Assembly: GCA_907163375.1 (NCBI GenBank)
Contig: CAJQUW010000952.1
Span: 10,001 to 74,000 of the forward strand
Direction of reading: 5' to 3'
Source: Prostheceraeus crozeri
Taxonomy: Eukaryota; Platyhelminthes; Polycladida; Euryleptidae
Length of the DNA stretch: 64,000 nucleotides
The position numbers and the translations under genes were made by a program. The notes below the pieces were generated by a model, which had not been told where the DNA came from, made no database searches, and worked only from the letters and a program-made list of their open reading frames with translations. Positions 9,450 through 20,889 of this stretch are shown here, one piece after another (the first letter of the stretch is position 1; the number at the start of each line of letters is the position of its first letter).

Positions 9450-9700
9450 CATAGGGTAAGTATGTTAGGAAGAGTGGTAACTCTGCATTTATTAAATCCC
9501 CAATGTGTATACACTTTCGATTTTATTAAATGAACTCAAGGGGGATACAGTCGGAATTGTTTCAAAATGTGAGATATACACATTTATGCAGTTTTGAAGA
9601 AATTTCAACGGAATTGAGTGTTATTGATTGTATTGCCATTAGCATGAAATTTAAGAAGGATACCATTGAAGAGCCAGCATTCATTAAACAATACATATTA
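9450..9700 (+). repeat. Partial copy of the CATAGAGTAA hAT-like MITE family
   Basis: Starts CATAGGGTAAGTATGTTAGG and continues with the family phrase GCATTTATTAAATCCCCAAT and TTTATTAAATGAACTCAAGG. The other end is missing. It lies inside the Harbinger element, so it inserted after it or was trapped by the internal deletion. Confidence 0.7.
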
Positions 9701-9701
9701 T

Positions 9702-10064
9702 TTAAGTTATTCTGATTTTTTTCAATTTTAATTGGATGTCTTCAAGTTCATATAGACCAGAGGTATCGTCATTATCACCATCAGTAAACTGGAACGCTCC
9801 AGTAGCATGATACAGCAAAGTTATCAAAAGCTGATCCTTCGCTGAAACCGGCCTGTTTCGATTTGACGAAATATCATCGAGATAAGGTTCAATGAGAGAA
9901 AATATGCATTTGACACCAGATTTTGAAAATCGGTATCGCCTCCGAAATTCATCGTCTTTGTAAATCATCCACAGATCTAGTCGACTATCTAAAACCTGCC
10001 GCCGAATTCTCACAGATCCGATAATCTGTCGATCATACATTTCGTAACGTATTACTGCAGCCAT
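9702..10064 (-). pseudogene. Harbinger transposase, N-terminal fragment
   Basis: From Met 10064: MAAVIRYEMYDRQIIGS, then DDEFRRRYRFSKSGVKCIF, then NRPVSAKDQLLITLLYHATG and AFQFTDGD. This is the N-terminal helical region of PIF/Harbinger (HARBI1-type) transposases. The similarity stops after FTDGD, and the whole DDE catalytic domain is absent. The final ~25 residues are read into unrelated sequence, consistent with an internal deletion joining the transposase 5' part to MITE sequence. An upstream in-frame Met (10151) is possible but the extra residues do not look like the family. Confidence 0.75.
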
Positions 10065-10335
10065 AGTCGTGAAAATAATGAGCTGCGATACCTTTATTCC
10101 ATGCTTTAAACCTACGACCTTGTAGGATTGAAATCTAGCGAATAAACACACAATTTATTCCTCTTGTCACACTATTCGTCGTTGGTACAAGAAACAAACA
10201 AATATTCCGGAATAAAGCAAATCTCGGAATAGCTTTATTCCGAGACTTAACTATTCCGCGTTGGTGCAAGAGGAAGTCATTCCTTCATTTATTCTCGGAT
10301 TACTGTTTATTCCGCGTTGGTACATACGGGGGTAT

Positions 10336-11224
10336 GTGAATAATTTTCAGATGTTGTTGTTTTGGTGACAATGCATAAGCTGTATCAGATGGACGATTGT
10401 TACCAAATAGTGCCTCGAAAATTCTCTTATATATCTCTCATAACTAAGTCTTATCGCCAAAAATAACAAAGCAGTTGTAAAATACAATAGGTTTATGTTG
10501 CACACACTCCATCTGATATCATTTCTATGAACGCGGCAATTAGCAGAGGTTTTAACAAAAGGCTGTTGAGACAGGAGAAATTGTCAACTGTATCAAAAAG
10601 TGCTTAAAGAATTGCCAAACATATTGCTCGAGGAAAATACTGAATAAGATTTTAGGCTACATCGAAAATCCCTCCTGTGAAACAAAGCAGAATAGATTAA
10701 CAAACATGCAGGTTATAAATCCAGAAATCTACATGCAATTGATTTAAGCAATTCACTAGCTAGATGCACGTAGAATCATTATTAGATGGACGCGGAATTT
10801 AACCGCATTAAAAATAATTACCATTAGAAGTTTTAGGTCTAACTTCATTTTTTAGAAGGAACATGTCGAAATAAATCATCAGTATTCTAAAAGTATCAGA
10901 AACCTTCTTTAGTTTTTAATAAATACATCGTTAGAAATTTTACAAATAGGCCTAGGCCTTCTTTGCTTCTCCTCTAAATTTCTTTCATCAAAAGTTGATA
11001 GATAAGGAAATATTAACTTATAAACATCAACTTAGAGACTTAAGATTGCATGACTTCAACTTCTCGACATTGTGTAAAATTTATGAATATTGTTTTACAT
11101 ATTTTTTCCGGCTACACTTCAGAGTTTCAACGAATCCGGCTGCATTTTGCTGTTTCTTTACAATAGATTCAATTCAATTTATGATAAGTGTTTAATATCG
11201 AAAGAGAATGACAGCTGTTAAGTC
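10336..11224. other. AT-rich stretch, nothing identified
   Basis: No supported gene; only short chance frames. GGCCTAGGCC near 10960 is an isolated palindrome. Confidence 0.3.
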
Positions 11225-11229
11225 AATAC

Positions 11230-11340
11230 AAAGACACCAACACCCTTGATTCCCCGACCGCACTCGCCTGACCTAGGAATCGAACCGAAGTCCGCGGTGG
11301 AGACGAGCTCGCACCTTCTTCACCAGGCCACGCTGACGGT
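11230..11340 (-). repeat. tRNA-derived SINE head
   Basis: Read on the minus strand: GTGGCCTGGTGAAGAAGG as a degenerate A-box region and GGTTCGATTCC as a near-perfect B box ~45 bp on. It is more GC-rich than the surroundings. The spacing fits a pol III promoter, but no cloverleaf forms, so it is a SINE or tRNA pseudogene rather than a tRNA gene. Confidence 0.55.
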
Positions 11341-11344
11341 TCAA

Positions 11345-13069
11345 AAGTTGATAAGTATTTAGTGTACGATTTTTGCATTTGAGACGGGTTCCACGCATTA
11401 ATTTCTTGTATCTAGTTGATTTGCTGATTAGTCGTACATATTAGTCATTTAGAATCACCGAGTCATCGCAAAAATGCTGTACTAATGATGCAATGACATT
11501 GTTGCGGAGTTTAGCATCACGTGCTTCTATATCTTATCAGTTTAAGTGATGGATTAACAAAACATGATCGATTAACACTTTCAAGTAACCGCGCATTTGA
11601 AATATTTTTAGTCGTAGAGAAAATTCAAAATAAAATTCACCCGATCGTTTTCGGCCATTCTCTTCAAGGATGCACATGTACATGGCAATGAACTCACAAA
11701 GAGAGATGGAATGATGTTAAGCGAATTCACATGCGTGATGCACGTGTCTGCAATCATCTCATCTGATTTGCAAAGATCTACATTCAACCGGTGTCTAACA
11801 CTCTACTCATTAATATTTAAGCAATAAGATCATGCAATCTTAAAATCCAAAAGATAATAAGTTATCGAAAACTTCGAAAATAGAAATAAATGCAATAAAG
11901 ACAATGAAAGCTAAAAGTCAAGGCACAAAGAAATCACATAATTCTTCTGGGTGCACAGTCTGGGCTTTTCTCTCTTGATGAGCAAAGCCTTTAATATTTG
12001 TAGAATATTTCTATCGATATGATTATCAAATGATTGATTTTAAGTGAAGCTGCACGTGGTTAAGGTAGATAAGCGGACGTAGCTGATTTTGGGTTAATGT
12101 TCATCCGATTGCGGTGCGTAGAACCGTAAGAACATATTTTCACAAAGAAGAAAATTTTTCGCGGAGGGTTTTCTATTTGCTTCGATTTTTGATGTTTTTA
12201 GATTTGAATTTAAGCTCAAAATACACTATAAACTGCACACAGTAAAAATAAAAACAGCTAAAATATTGCTCTGGAAAGTAGCTGTTTCTTACAGTCAAAA
12301 CAGAAAATGTTCGAGAGAAGGTTTTAACTGTGACGTCATCAATGTATCTGATTTGTCCGACTTCGATCCCCTTCCTTTATATTATGTACGTCACAGTGGC
12401 GGCTCGTGACATTTGGTCCAGGTGGGGCATAAGCATGAAATTTTTACATAATCAGAAATCTAGTCTAAAAGGATCTTATTTTATAAATGAAAAGCAAAGA
12501 ATATGTTAGCAACATGCTATACATGTGTAAGTCTATGTCACTGCATTTAGTTACACGGTTGAAGCAACATTTTGTCTATCATTCAGGCTGATTCATGGAC
12601 TGATCGCTGGTGCTAACCTCACATCACCTCACTCAGTAAAAAAGGAATCACAATGCATTGTCTTTGCATTGACGGTTAACCAATCAGAAGCGTTAGGGCT
12701 CCCTCTCGAGTGCCCATTCTGTGACGCATTCATCGCCTGTTAATTCTGTCTATTCGCTCAGATCGTGAAATGAACCACTCTCATGTCATCTCAATCTCGA
12801 TGCTTGGGCGCGCCCATCAGTCTTGAAAACGATTGATGGATTCTGCTAGCGTCACTGTCGCGCTAATGGAATAGATGTACATGAAGTATAGTTGAAATTT
12901 ATGATCATGTACTCAATCAAGAATCAAAGATCAAAATCAATAAAATCAATAAAAGAATAAAAAATCAAGAAATATTTTCTCACGTGACTATGAAAATTGA
13001 TATAGCGCTTTACACTTTTGGCACTTATTCTATGGGTGCGATAGACTTGAAGCGCAATGCTTACGTCAA
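11345..13069. other. Non-coding stretch with a transposon-end-like motif at 12394
   Basis: No gene supported. CAGTGGCGGCTCGTGACATT at 12394 followed by a G-rich patch resembles a terminal inverted repeat of a hAT-like element, but I find no matching opposite end. 12640-12860 is more GC-rich than its flanks. Confidence 0.3.
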
Positions 13070-13077
13070 CTTCATCC

Positions 13078-13122
13078 CATAGAGTAAGTATAATTAGTAT
13101 AATATTATATACCTACTCTATG
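13078..13122. mobile_element. 45-bp minimal MITE with 8-bp target duplication
   Basis: CATAGAGTAAGTATAAT opens and ATATACCTACTCTATG closes a 45-bp unit. It is flanked exactly by CTTCATCC on both sides (13070-13077, 13123-13130). The ends match the CATAGAGTAA family found at 14640-15453. The 8-bp duplication is the hAT type. Almost nothing but the two ends remains. Confidence 0.8.
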
Positions 13123-13130
13123 CTTCATCC

Positions 13131-13657
13131 TTTCTGAAATTATAGCTTTAACCGCTTTGTTTAAAGTGTAATTCATTATTAAAAGATACATAATCATCCC
13201 GAAGATGCATTTACACACAAAGTGGGCTCGTCCCGAAATAGCGAGGGTCAAAATGACGAATTCTCAGGCATATACTGTTGCATCATTAAAAATCAAATAA
13301 AACTAACCATAACTTACTTCAATTTCATGAGGGATAGTAGATCATCATCCACTTGATGAGTGTTGCTATCAATCAGTCTTGGTTTCATTTCAAAGGAGTG
13401 AGATCGAGAAGCAGCAGCAATAGTCGACTGCAACAGTAGACGGCGGTCTGATTGAGGGTAAAAGTAAATAAGTGGACACTTCTCAAGTGTCAAAAAGGAT
13501 GATTTTCTTTCAAATGAATTTAGACTTGAGAAAAATGTGAACAGGCCTGCATTGGTGTAACAGACCAACATCTATCAAGTTCCAAATCAAACTAATAGGC
13601 CCTATTTCGCTTTGTAAGTTGGTTTCAGCAAAGTTGAAAGTTTGCAGTTGAGTTGAG
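13131..13657. other. Spacer with no supported gene
   Basis: Contains an 85-residue minus-strand frame (13314-13571) without motifs; probably chance. Confidence 0.3.
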
Positions 13658-14200
13658 ATGGATTCCGTCCAGTACGTTACAAGTCAGAAAGGTGGAGTCC
13701 ATATAATCAGGCAGCTACCGATGCCGTTGCACCAAGTCGGTACTCAGTAAGAAGTATTGGAGATGCACTAGGTGTTCGGCGACTCTGATAACGACTGGTG
13801 ACGGACGACCTTCGCTCAGAGAAACCCCATTCTCATGCACCAGACGATATCGGCAACAATGTATTCCGCATGAAGGCTGAGCTAAAGGAAAAGGTAAAAG
13901 CCAACACCGACACGCCGATGCAAAAGATGTGCGACTCCGTCACCAAGGGATGCACTGTGAAGCGCCATCTTCGGTACGCTCCCTGCCTATGATGCTGTAC
14001 GGTCGTCGATATACCGAGAGAGACGGAAATCATGCCACCCCTTCCGAGCACCACTTCAGAAACTGAGTTTTCTGATTGTTTACGAGAGATCAACGGGAAA
14101 GAATTCCTCATCATCGATTCGAAATGTCCAAAAAGGATTCTTGGGTTTTCCAGCCAAGAAACACTTGAAATCTTAGCGGAATCCGAAATTAATAGCGGAT
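13658..14200 (+). pseudogene. Broken FLYWCH zinc-finger / MULE transposase-type gene
   Basis: Pieces appear in the right order but in different frames. First is MDSVQYVTSQKGGVHI from 13658. Next is the FLYWCH core YRCRCTK...KKYWRCTRC from ~13710. Then HSHAPDDIGN...ELKEKVKANTDTPMQKM from ~13828, then LPAYDAVRSSIYRERRKS from ~13981. Last is MPPLPSTTSETEFSD...NGKEFLIID from 14032. Many invertebrate FLYWCH proteins and MULE transposases share this order: FLYWCH finger, Asn/Lys-rich linker, PPLP segment, then the MULE domain. At least four frame changes separate the pieces and the catalytic MULE domain is missing after ~14200. It could be a dead host FLYWCH gene or a Mutator-superfamily remnant; I favour the latter. 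Confidence 0.6.
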
Positions 14201-14204
14201 TCGC

Positions 14205-14631
14205 TATAATAACACTTCGCTATTTTGACATTCGCTATTTCGGGTCGGAGCCTACAAAGTTATATTTGTGGCATCTATCATGTTATCAAGGAAAAATGTC
14301 TCGTAGAGACCTGCAAGCCGAAATGCAAAAAGCGATTTTCTATTCAATTCTATTTCTGCGATTATTATTCACCGATTTTCTTACTCAATTATAATTCAAT
14401 TTTAATTGAAGAACCAGCATTTTTAAATTGATGCAAAATTATTTTGAATATTGAGAATTTTCTCAACACTATATCTTTGTAGCAATTGAATTACCTGCTG
14501 TAACAATATCTGATAGCCGACTCTAAAACTCTTTGAGGAAGAAATCTAAAAATACTACAATAATGATTAAGAAAACAATCTATCTGAACATTTAAAATGG
14601 ACTTTGCAATTTTACTAGCATTTCACAAAGT
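14205..14631. other. Spacer, including a piece shared with 9660-9720
   Basis: AATTGAAGAACCAGCATT near 14405 resembles ATTGAAGAGCCAGCATT near 9665, so part is repeat-derived. No gene supported. Confidence 0.35.
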
Positions 14632-14639
14632 GTTTCCGC

Positions 14640-15453
14640 CATAGAGTAAATATATTAGGTATAGTTGCAACTCGGCATTTATTAAATCCCCCATGTGTAT
14701 ACAGTTTCGATTTCATTAAATGAACATGAGTCGATACCAGGTCGAGACCCATGCAGTAGCACGTGTGAGATCCAGTTTTTGGACTTTTGGAGAAATGTAA
14801 ACGAATTTGGCTGATAATGATAGCAATATAGAATAAGGAATAGTATTCCACAAATCCTCCATGTCACGTCAATTCGGAGAGGCAATACAGTTTGTTAAAT
14901 TAGCAATTGGATGGGTTGCCATCACTAAAAGCTCAACTTTATTGTATAAAGATTATTTTCTGATGCGTGATCACATCACAAACTGCCACTGAAAAAGCAA
15001 TACATCATGATCAAGGAAGCTTATCACAATTAACTTCAAAAGATGTAGATGTGTCCACATTACTATTCAGATTCAAGAAATGACGCCTCAAACATGACAT
15101 CTCAGTCAAGAAGATCTCAACTTTTCCTTAAAAACTTGCAGGGACTTCAATTTAATGCAGTTCATGAAATTTCCTAGATCATCAGCGTAATTTCCGCTTA
15201 ATTAAGATGCCTGTTAGCGAATGTTCATTCCTTTTGATATCCAACTTGTTTCATACTACTTACAAAGGGGCTTCATGTCGGTAGTATGTAAATTTGGAAA
15301 AGTTTATCTTTTTAAAAACTGCTCAAATAATTATTTGGACCACAAGAACGTAATCTCCATAAAAAACTGAAAATCTTTTGATATAAAAACTTTCACTGTA
15401 TACAGACACTTTCTTGAGTAGACACTCTACTTACTATATGCACTTACTCTATG
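14640..15453 (+). mobile_element. hAT-type MITE (CATAGAGTAA family), full copy
   Basis: Starts CATAGAGTAAATATATTAGG and ends TTACTCTATG. Perfect 8-bp duplications GTTTCCGC lie at 14632-14639 and 15454-15461. The interior carries the family phrases GCATTTATTAAATCCCC, then toward the right CAAATAATTATTTGGACC and CACTGTATACAGACAC. It is 814 bp with no transposase. The 8-bp duplication places it with hAT; mobilisation by a distant hAT transposase is inferred. Confidence 0.85.
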
Positions 15454-15461
15454 GTTTCCGC

Positions 15462-16033
15462 ATTTGCAATTCATTTTGAGAAATCAAATTAGCTTGAATT
15501 CTCATCGAACTTGATGGATCTAATTCAAGCAGGTCCTGTCCAGAGTATATTTTCATGAAATAAATGCCCTCTTTCCAGAGATAATTGAGGCTTTGATTTC
15601 GCTTCGTTAATCTGTCACTTGCTACACCATTTCCAAGTCATTAATACAACTTCTAAATTCAATAGCCGCCAGATTAAGTCAATGCCATAGCGATAACATC
15701 AGGTCAAAGTACAAATCTCAGATCCATAATACAGGTCAGCGCAAGTCATTAATAAGGAATTTCTCATTTCAATAACAAAAGCTAATGTTCAATAATACAT
15801 GACGAATTTCATTAATGCAACAGCTAAATAGGCGGTGTTCTTAAGTAAATTAGAGTGTCAAACCTCGAGACATTTTCACAACGAAGATGTACAGGCGTAG
15901 TACAATTGTTTTTATAGTTTTGCAATTGATCTGAGTTCTGTGGCACTTCTTAGTGACGTATATGACTTACATAAGGAAGGTTGGGTTCTCCTCGTACCCA
16001 TTTTCAGAAAATTCAGAAATTGCTGTTGCATTT
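15462..16033. other. Non-coding stretch
   Basis: No repeat end or gene recognised. Confidence 0.3.
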
Positions 16034-16479
16034 TCAGAAAAATCATTTCTTCTTCGGGTACACATTCAAGAATGGTCACTTCTTCATACCGGCTACATTA
16101 TACGAACAGACGACGAACTCTAGAATCTATGTATATCAAACAGTTTCCTATGCATATGCTAATGAATGGGTGCACCGGTGCTTCTCTACGTGTTGTCTAA
16201 TATTTTTTCACACAGTATTGTTATTGGGAGTGTTTTAACGTCCCTACTTCATTTTCTTAATTGCTCATGTTACTTTCATTTCATATCAGTAGTAATATTG
16301 TAGATCACATTCACCATAATTGCTTCCTATATCTTTATCGATTGACTGTCCGTTGTTCATATTGCTCTGCACTGATTGATTGCAGGCATTTATCACACCT
16401 TGACAAAGCCGTAAGGCGAAAATTTGGTGGCTATTAATATGAATGTGTACCCGAAGAAGAAATGACTTTTCTGAAAAAG
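16034..16479. repeat. 446-bp unit bounded by ~36-bp inverted repeats
   Basis: TCATTTCTTCTTCGGGTACA at 16048 is matched by TGTACCCGAAGAAGAAATGA at 16445 in inverted orientation, with the match extending through TTTTCAGAAAA at the outer side. This looks like a small non-autonomous DNA transposon. No clear target duplication is seen, so the superfamily is open. Confidence 0.55.
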
Positions 16480-17683
16480 ACGTATGACAAATTTACAATC
16501 GAAATGAGTGATGTACTATTGACTTTCCTTTCAGGTAACGAATAATTGAGATATTTACATGTATTATTTGTTTGCGAATCATTTTTATCAAAATGAGATT
16601 TATCAATGACTTGAGATTGCGGCTATTGACTTTAGAAGTTATATTAATTACTTGGAAATGGTGTTATTCTAAGATGTTATGTCAGAGTGCATTTCAATTT
16701 TCATTTTGCAATTCTGCAAAGACGACCAAAATCATTTTGGAATCGTAGGCCCTACGAGATTTTTCATCTTTACAACAGCTGATGTAGGAGCATATGTAGA
16801 CCTCATAGCCTTTTTCATGATTTCTGTTGTTATACTTAGTAGTTTATGTTTTTCACTGTACTTTCTTTGTGAAATGCGTTTTAGTGAAATCTTTTCTGAA
16901 ATATACTATTTTTATCAGGAGATGACTTGTTTTCTGATTATGTTCTGCTTAAGTAGGCCTAATACGGTGCACGCGCATATTTGAACATTAAAAATATTTT
17001 AATGGCTAAGAAATCGAAGTATCAAAGTCTACCAGTTTTACAATTTCATGGTATTTGGAAGTGGTCGGTTGTATTCAAACAAACCGAATTCGAGCTCCTG
17101 AATCGACTAAAGATGCTATCTGCTGCCGCGAATTTCGGATTCGCCTGTCATGAGCTAGCGTGCATAAAATACCGCTGATTTAAATTGTTTGCAAACATTG
17201 TCACAATTCTAGAAACACACAAATAGCTGTAGAATAGCTCATAAATCAATGCAATATTTTGAATTATTCTTCGCGCGACACCATTCATCTTAGGAAGATA
17301 TTGACAAGTCATTTTCTCAGAAAATAGTATGTAATCGCCTAGAACATGGCATAACTTATTATTATTTAATAATGGTCATAAATTGAGATCCCTATTAATC
17401 CTTTGGGAACTGCAAGTCGGGAATCGACTGCAGATTTAAAATCGTTTCGGTGCATTTTTCTGATAGACTGTATTCTTAATAAGTGATAGCTATCGCACTC
17501 TCGGCTTAGTCGAGACCGAAGGCCTATTATTGCTTGACAACGCAACTGAGACGAATTGCACGGTTTCAGCACGCTGTCAAGCCTTAAGGCATCGATGGAA
17601 CGCTATGTTCATCACATGACATTACTTCATGAAATGACTCTTCGTAAATTAGACTGAGTTTTACACTTTAACTTTTATGGACA
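16480..17683. other. Non-coding stretch
   Basis: Short frames only. TAGGCCTAAT-type strings occur, without function I can assign. Confidence 0.3.
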
Positions 17684-17691
17684 ATAACGGC

Positions 17692-17947
17692 CATAGAAAT
17701 TGATAACAATGAAACCTCTAGAATGGCAGTAAAGCTTCATGCAATACACAGTAGTGGCACAAGAATCACACGCATTTTCTCTTAGATACACTTGTCAACG
17801 ACTGAATCATTGGGTTAGAATCGGTCACATGCGTAAATCAAAGCTTTTCATTTGTTCTTCATGCCCCAACTTAGTTCCCCCGGATGTGCCGCGACCTTGA
17901 GTCAATTTCCATTCTAGTCAACTTCAGATAAACAATCTATTTCTATG
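17692..17947. mobile_element. 256-bp hAT-type MITE (CATAGAAATTGAT family)
   Basis: Ends CATAGAAATTGAT and ATCTATTTCTATG form TIRs. Perfect 8-bp duplications ATAACGGC flank it (17684-17691, 17948-17955). Contains GCCCCAACTTAGTTCCCC and TTCCATTCTAGTC, shared with 56664-56915 and, inverted, with the larger elements at 21637 and 26754. Confidence 0.85.
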
Positions 17948-17955
17948 ATAACGGC

Positions 17956-19096
17956 ATATAAATGTCTTTTATTATTCGATTTCAATGGTAAATATCAATT
18001 GCTCTACTTCTATGTCCATATCCAGACGCTTGCATACAATCACAGTGCGATAAGAAATTTTTACAGTCATGCATCGATAAATTCTTTGATGATTCTTACT
18101 GCACGTTGACGATCATTTATCGTCCGTCGAGCAATAATAAGAGACGTCATATTTCGTGTTGACTATTAAGAAGGGCATTCACCTCATCACAGGAGCCGAA
18201 GCAAGTTGAACCCCGTCGGGGAGATCCAACTGTGGATGCAAGTCAAATAGAGGCAAATCCAACATAGACGTTGGATTGTTAGATATCTGCGTTATCTAAT
18301 GCGGACATAAAATATTTCCAACATGCTTTCATAAAGGAGACTACATGTATATTATTTCAAAGCTGAGTCATCTGTGAATGTGTCATTCAATGTTGCACAG
18401 TTTGCAAATCTATCTGTAGACTCACCAGAAGGAAAACTTTCAATATTTGATATTTACTTACATTGGACGCATGCACATCAAACAATATGCAACAACATGT
18501 CTCAGTTATGTGAACGTATCAATGAATTGTAGCTGAAATGATATATTGTAGTGTTAATTGTGGACGATTAGTCAGGAATAGTCTTCGAACAGAACAGAAC
18601 ATTCTTGACAAACTGGCAAGCAGCTATGGCGTCCAATAACATGAACCTTAGTGTCTTCCATGAATCTGAAAGAGAATTCTTTCGAAGCGACGATCAATTG
18701 ATGAAAATCAATGAAATAGCCGACCATGAAAGATAAAATCACAAAATCGCCTGTAGAATCGTCTGGAGGCATGCTGGAAAATCATTCTGCGCATGTTCGT
18801 TTGCAATTAATTATGAAGATCAGTTATGCAAAAAATGGATGCAAGAGTCATAAGTCTGTGGTCACAAGATCAATTTTTAATATTTTCTTTCATGTCGTCT
18901 ACAGGCTTTGTTAACGTTCCAATTTCATTCACATTCAAGACACCTCTCAAGTGGATCTTGCTCTGCGTGAAAATGTAGGTTATACGGCATTTACATCTCA
19001 AAATAGCGACAGAGAAGTCCTGAGCTAGACCCGCTGTCAGAGTACAGACTGGTGCCATCCTAGTTATCTATTGTCCTCTCTATGCCTAGAATACTA
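17956..19096. other. Non-coding stretch
   Basis: No gene, SINE or TIR element identified. Confidence 0.3.
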
Positions 19097-20749
19097 CAGT
19101 CCGTTTCATAAAAAGTGGATCATCCTAAAATTTGACTAAATAAAACATAAGTATGATACAGAAAGCATTTTTCATGTTATTTCATGTCCCTAATATATTT
19201 AAATGTCCTTATATAATCTGATAAGCTATGATACAGTAACGGTTCTTAAGAAGCTAATATTTTGTGGCCCTACCCTTATTGTCAATGACATTACCAATTC
19301 GTCTAGGCATTGATTCGATGATATCGTTGATTTTTGACTGATCTAACTTTCTCCACTCTCTTTTTAACAGTGACGTAAGTTGTGATACGCCATCTGTAGG
19401 TAGCAGTGAACGACGAACGTTTACGTTTTAGAATACTCCATACATTTTCTATGGGATTCAGATCAGGAGAACGAGCTGGCCAAGATAATGTCCTAAGCCC
19501 AATTGAGACTTGCATAAGTTGACTCTACTACTCCTGTGACACGTAGCATTATCATCCATAAATAACCAAGTCGATGGATCACCAAGTTGATCTGTCATTT
19601 GGCCAATGTTCATTCGTAAAACATTCACATAGCGTTCATAATTCATGGTTCCTTGCTGTATGTGAAGTTCAGAGCGGCCATTGGTCCAAATGCCAGCCCA
19701 AATCATAGAGTCGCACACCTTGTACCCGGGGACGATGTAAATGTCTCGGAATTTCCTGATCAGATTTTATCCATAATCTCAATCGACCATCACCATCCTT
19801 CAGACGGACTGATGCCTCATCAGACCAGACAACCCGATCCCATTGATTTCGCCAGTGACAATGACTCATTGCCCATCTGAGACGTCTTTTTGTATGCTGA
19901 TCTGATAATTCGATCTGAGAGGGCCTCTTACAGCTCTTGAAATTCGACTCAATAAGTCTTCTACGAATAGTGGACTTAGAAATAGACGAGTCTAGTGCAG
20001 CCATATCAGTTAACGAGAGACTTGGATCAACTTTAACAAATCTCAAAATTAGGCGGTCTCTACGTTTGGATGTTTTGCGTGGACGGCCAGAGCCCTCTTT
20101 ACGACAGAGTCGAAAATCATCATTATGCCATCGATGCACATTTGTGTAAGGGACATTTAGTCGCTTGCTTGTAGCTCGCAAAGAAAACACTAGTTCTAGC
20201 AAGGCTGACACTTTGCCTTTTGTGAATGCGATCTCGTTATTGTTCATTTGTGCTTTGTATTGTTTTCAACCGGTAAGAGATAGATTTCTGGCTGAAAGCA
20301 ATCAGGAGTGCTGCCAACACCACCGCAACGAAGTCAGGAAGCTATGGAACATGAAGTCCAGTTAATCACATGTAGCATCTACATTATCGTTTATGAATAA
20401 TGGTGCTATACTGGCTTGATTGACCGATTTTCTTTATTTTTGTTTTGCTTGATAGCTTTTGGCTTGTAGAACAACATATTACATAACAAAGGAAACAAAT
20501 GTAATTTTATAAGAGTGAGGTATGATTTTGTGTAACATTGCTAAATGAAGATCAAATTATCTACTACTTTTTTATCTATAACAGGAAAACAACTCAATAT
20601 TCATGCTTGAAATTTCCAACATTGATATTAGTAAGCACAACTGACATATCTTCCAAATTTCAGAGAAATTCGTTCAAGTTTGGCGTAGTTAGACAAAGTT
20701 GAAGTTAAGGCGATGTTTAAGGGTGATCCATTTTTTATGAAACAATCTG
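19097..20749 (-). mobile_element. Tc1/mariner transposon, broken
   Basis: Left end CAGTCCGTTTCATAAAAAGT and the complement of the right end CAGATTGTTTCATAAAAAAT form TIRs of roughly 30 bp. TA dinucleotides flank it at 19095-19096 and 20750-20751. Length 1653 bp is normal for Tc1. The transposase on the minus strand is split over at least three frames. A fragment TGAAACAATCTGTATGAT identical to the right end also occurs alone near 29674. Confidence 0.88.
19254..20247 (-). pseudogene. Tc1-type DD34E transposase, frameshifted
   Basis: Start MNNNEIAFTKGKVSALLEL at 20247. The paired helix-turn-helix region includes RRDRLILRFVKVDPSLSLTD with GSGRPRKTSKR between the two halves (AT-hook-like). The first catalytic Asp is in DRVVWSDEASVRL (~19830). 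The second is in STWLFMDDNATCH (~19550), in another frame. The third acidic residue is in SPDLNPIENVWSILKRK (~19450), in a third frame. A C-terminal tail DIIESMPRRIGNVI ends with a stop at 19254. Full reading length would be near the family's 330-345 residues. Frame changes lie near 19700, 19510 and 19420, so the copy is inactive. Confidence 0.85.
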
Positions 20750-20889
20750 TATGATATCCAACCTCTATGATTTATGGATTCTCAAGCAGCAGTGACGGAT
20801 GACGGTTCATAGCTATCTGGTATGGTGAGAATCCTATCTGAAAATGGCGGGCATGAGATAGTGCACTACATACCCTACATTGTTACATC

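Larger units (their letters stand above)
9420..10332 (-). mobile_element. PIF/Harbinger element, internally deleted
   Basis: Ends are CCCCCTTGTACCAACGAGG at the left and the complement of CCCCCGTATGTACCAACGCG at the right, so the TIRs pair with a small indel. Both sides carry TAT (9417-9419, 10333-10335), fitting the 3-bp duplication of Harbinger. Subterminal motifs of the type TATTCCGCGTTGG recur near 10165, 10250 and 10308, as expected for transposase or Myb-protein binding sites. Inside are a Harbinger transposase N-terminus (9702-10064) and part of a CATAGAGTAA-family MITE (9450-9700). The element is 913 bp, far below an autonomous copy. Confidence 0.75.

Noticed and set aside
12394-12870. 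Complete transposon from the CAGTGGCGGCTCGTGAC end
   Set aside because: Only one end is convincing; no matching opposite terminus or target duplication was found.
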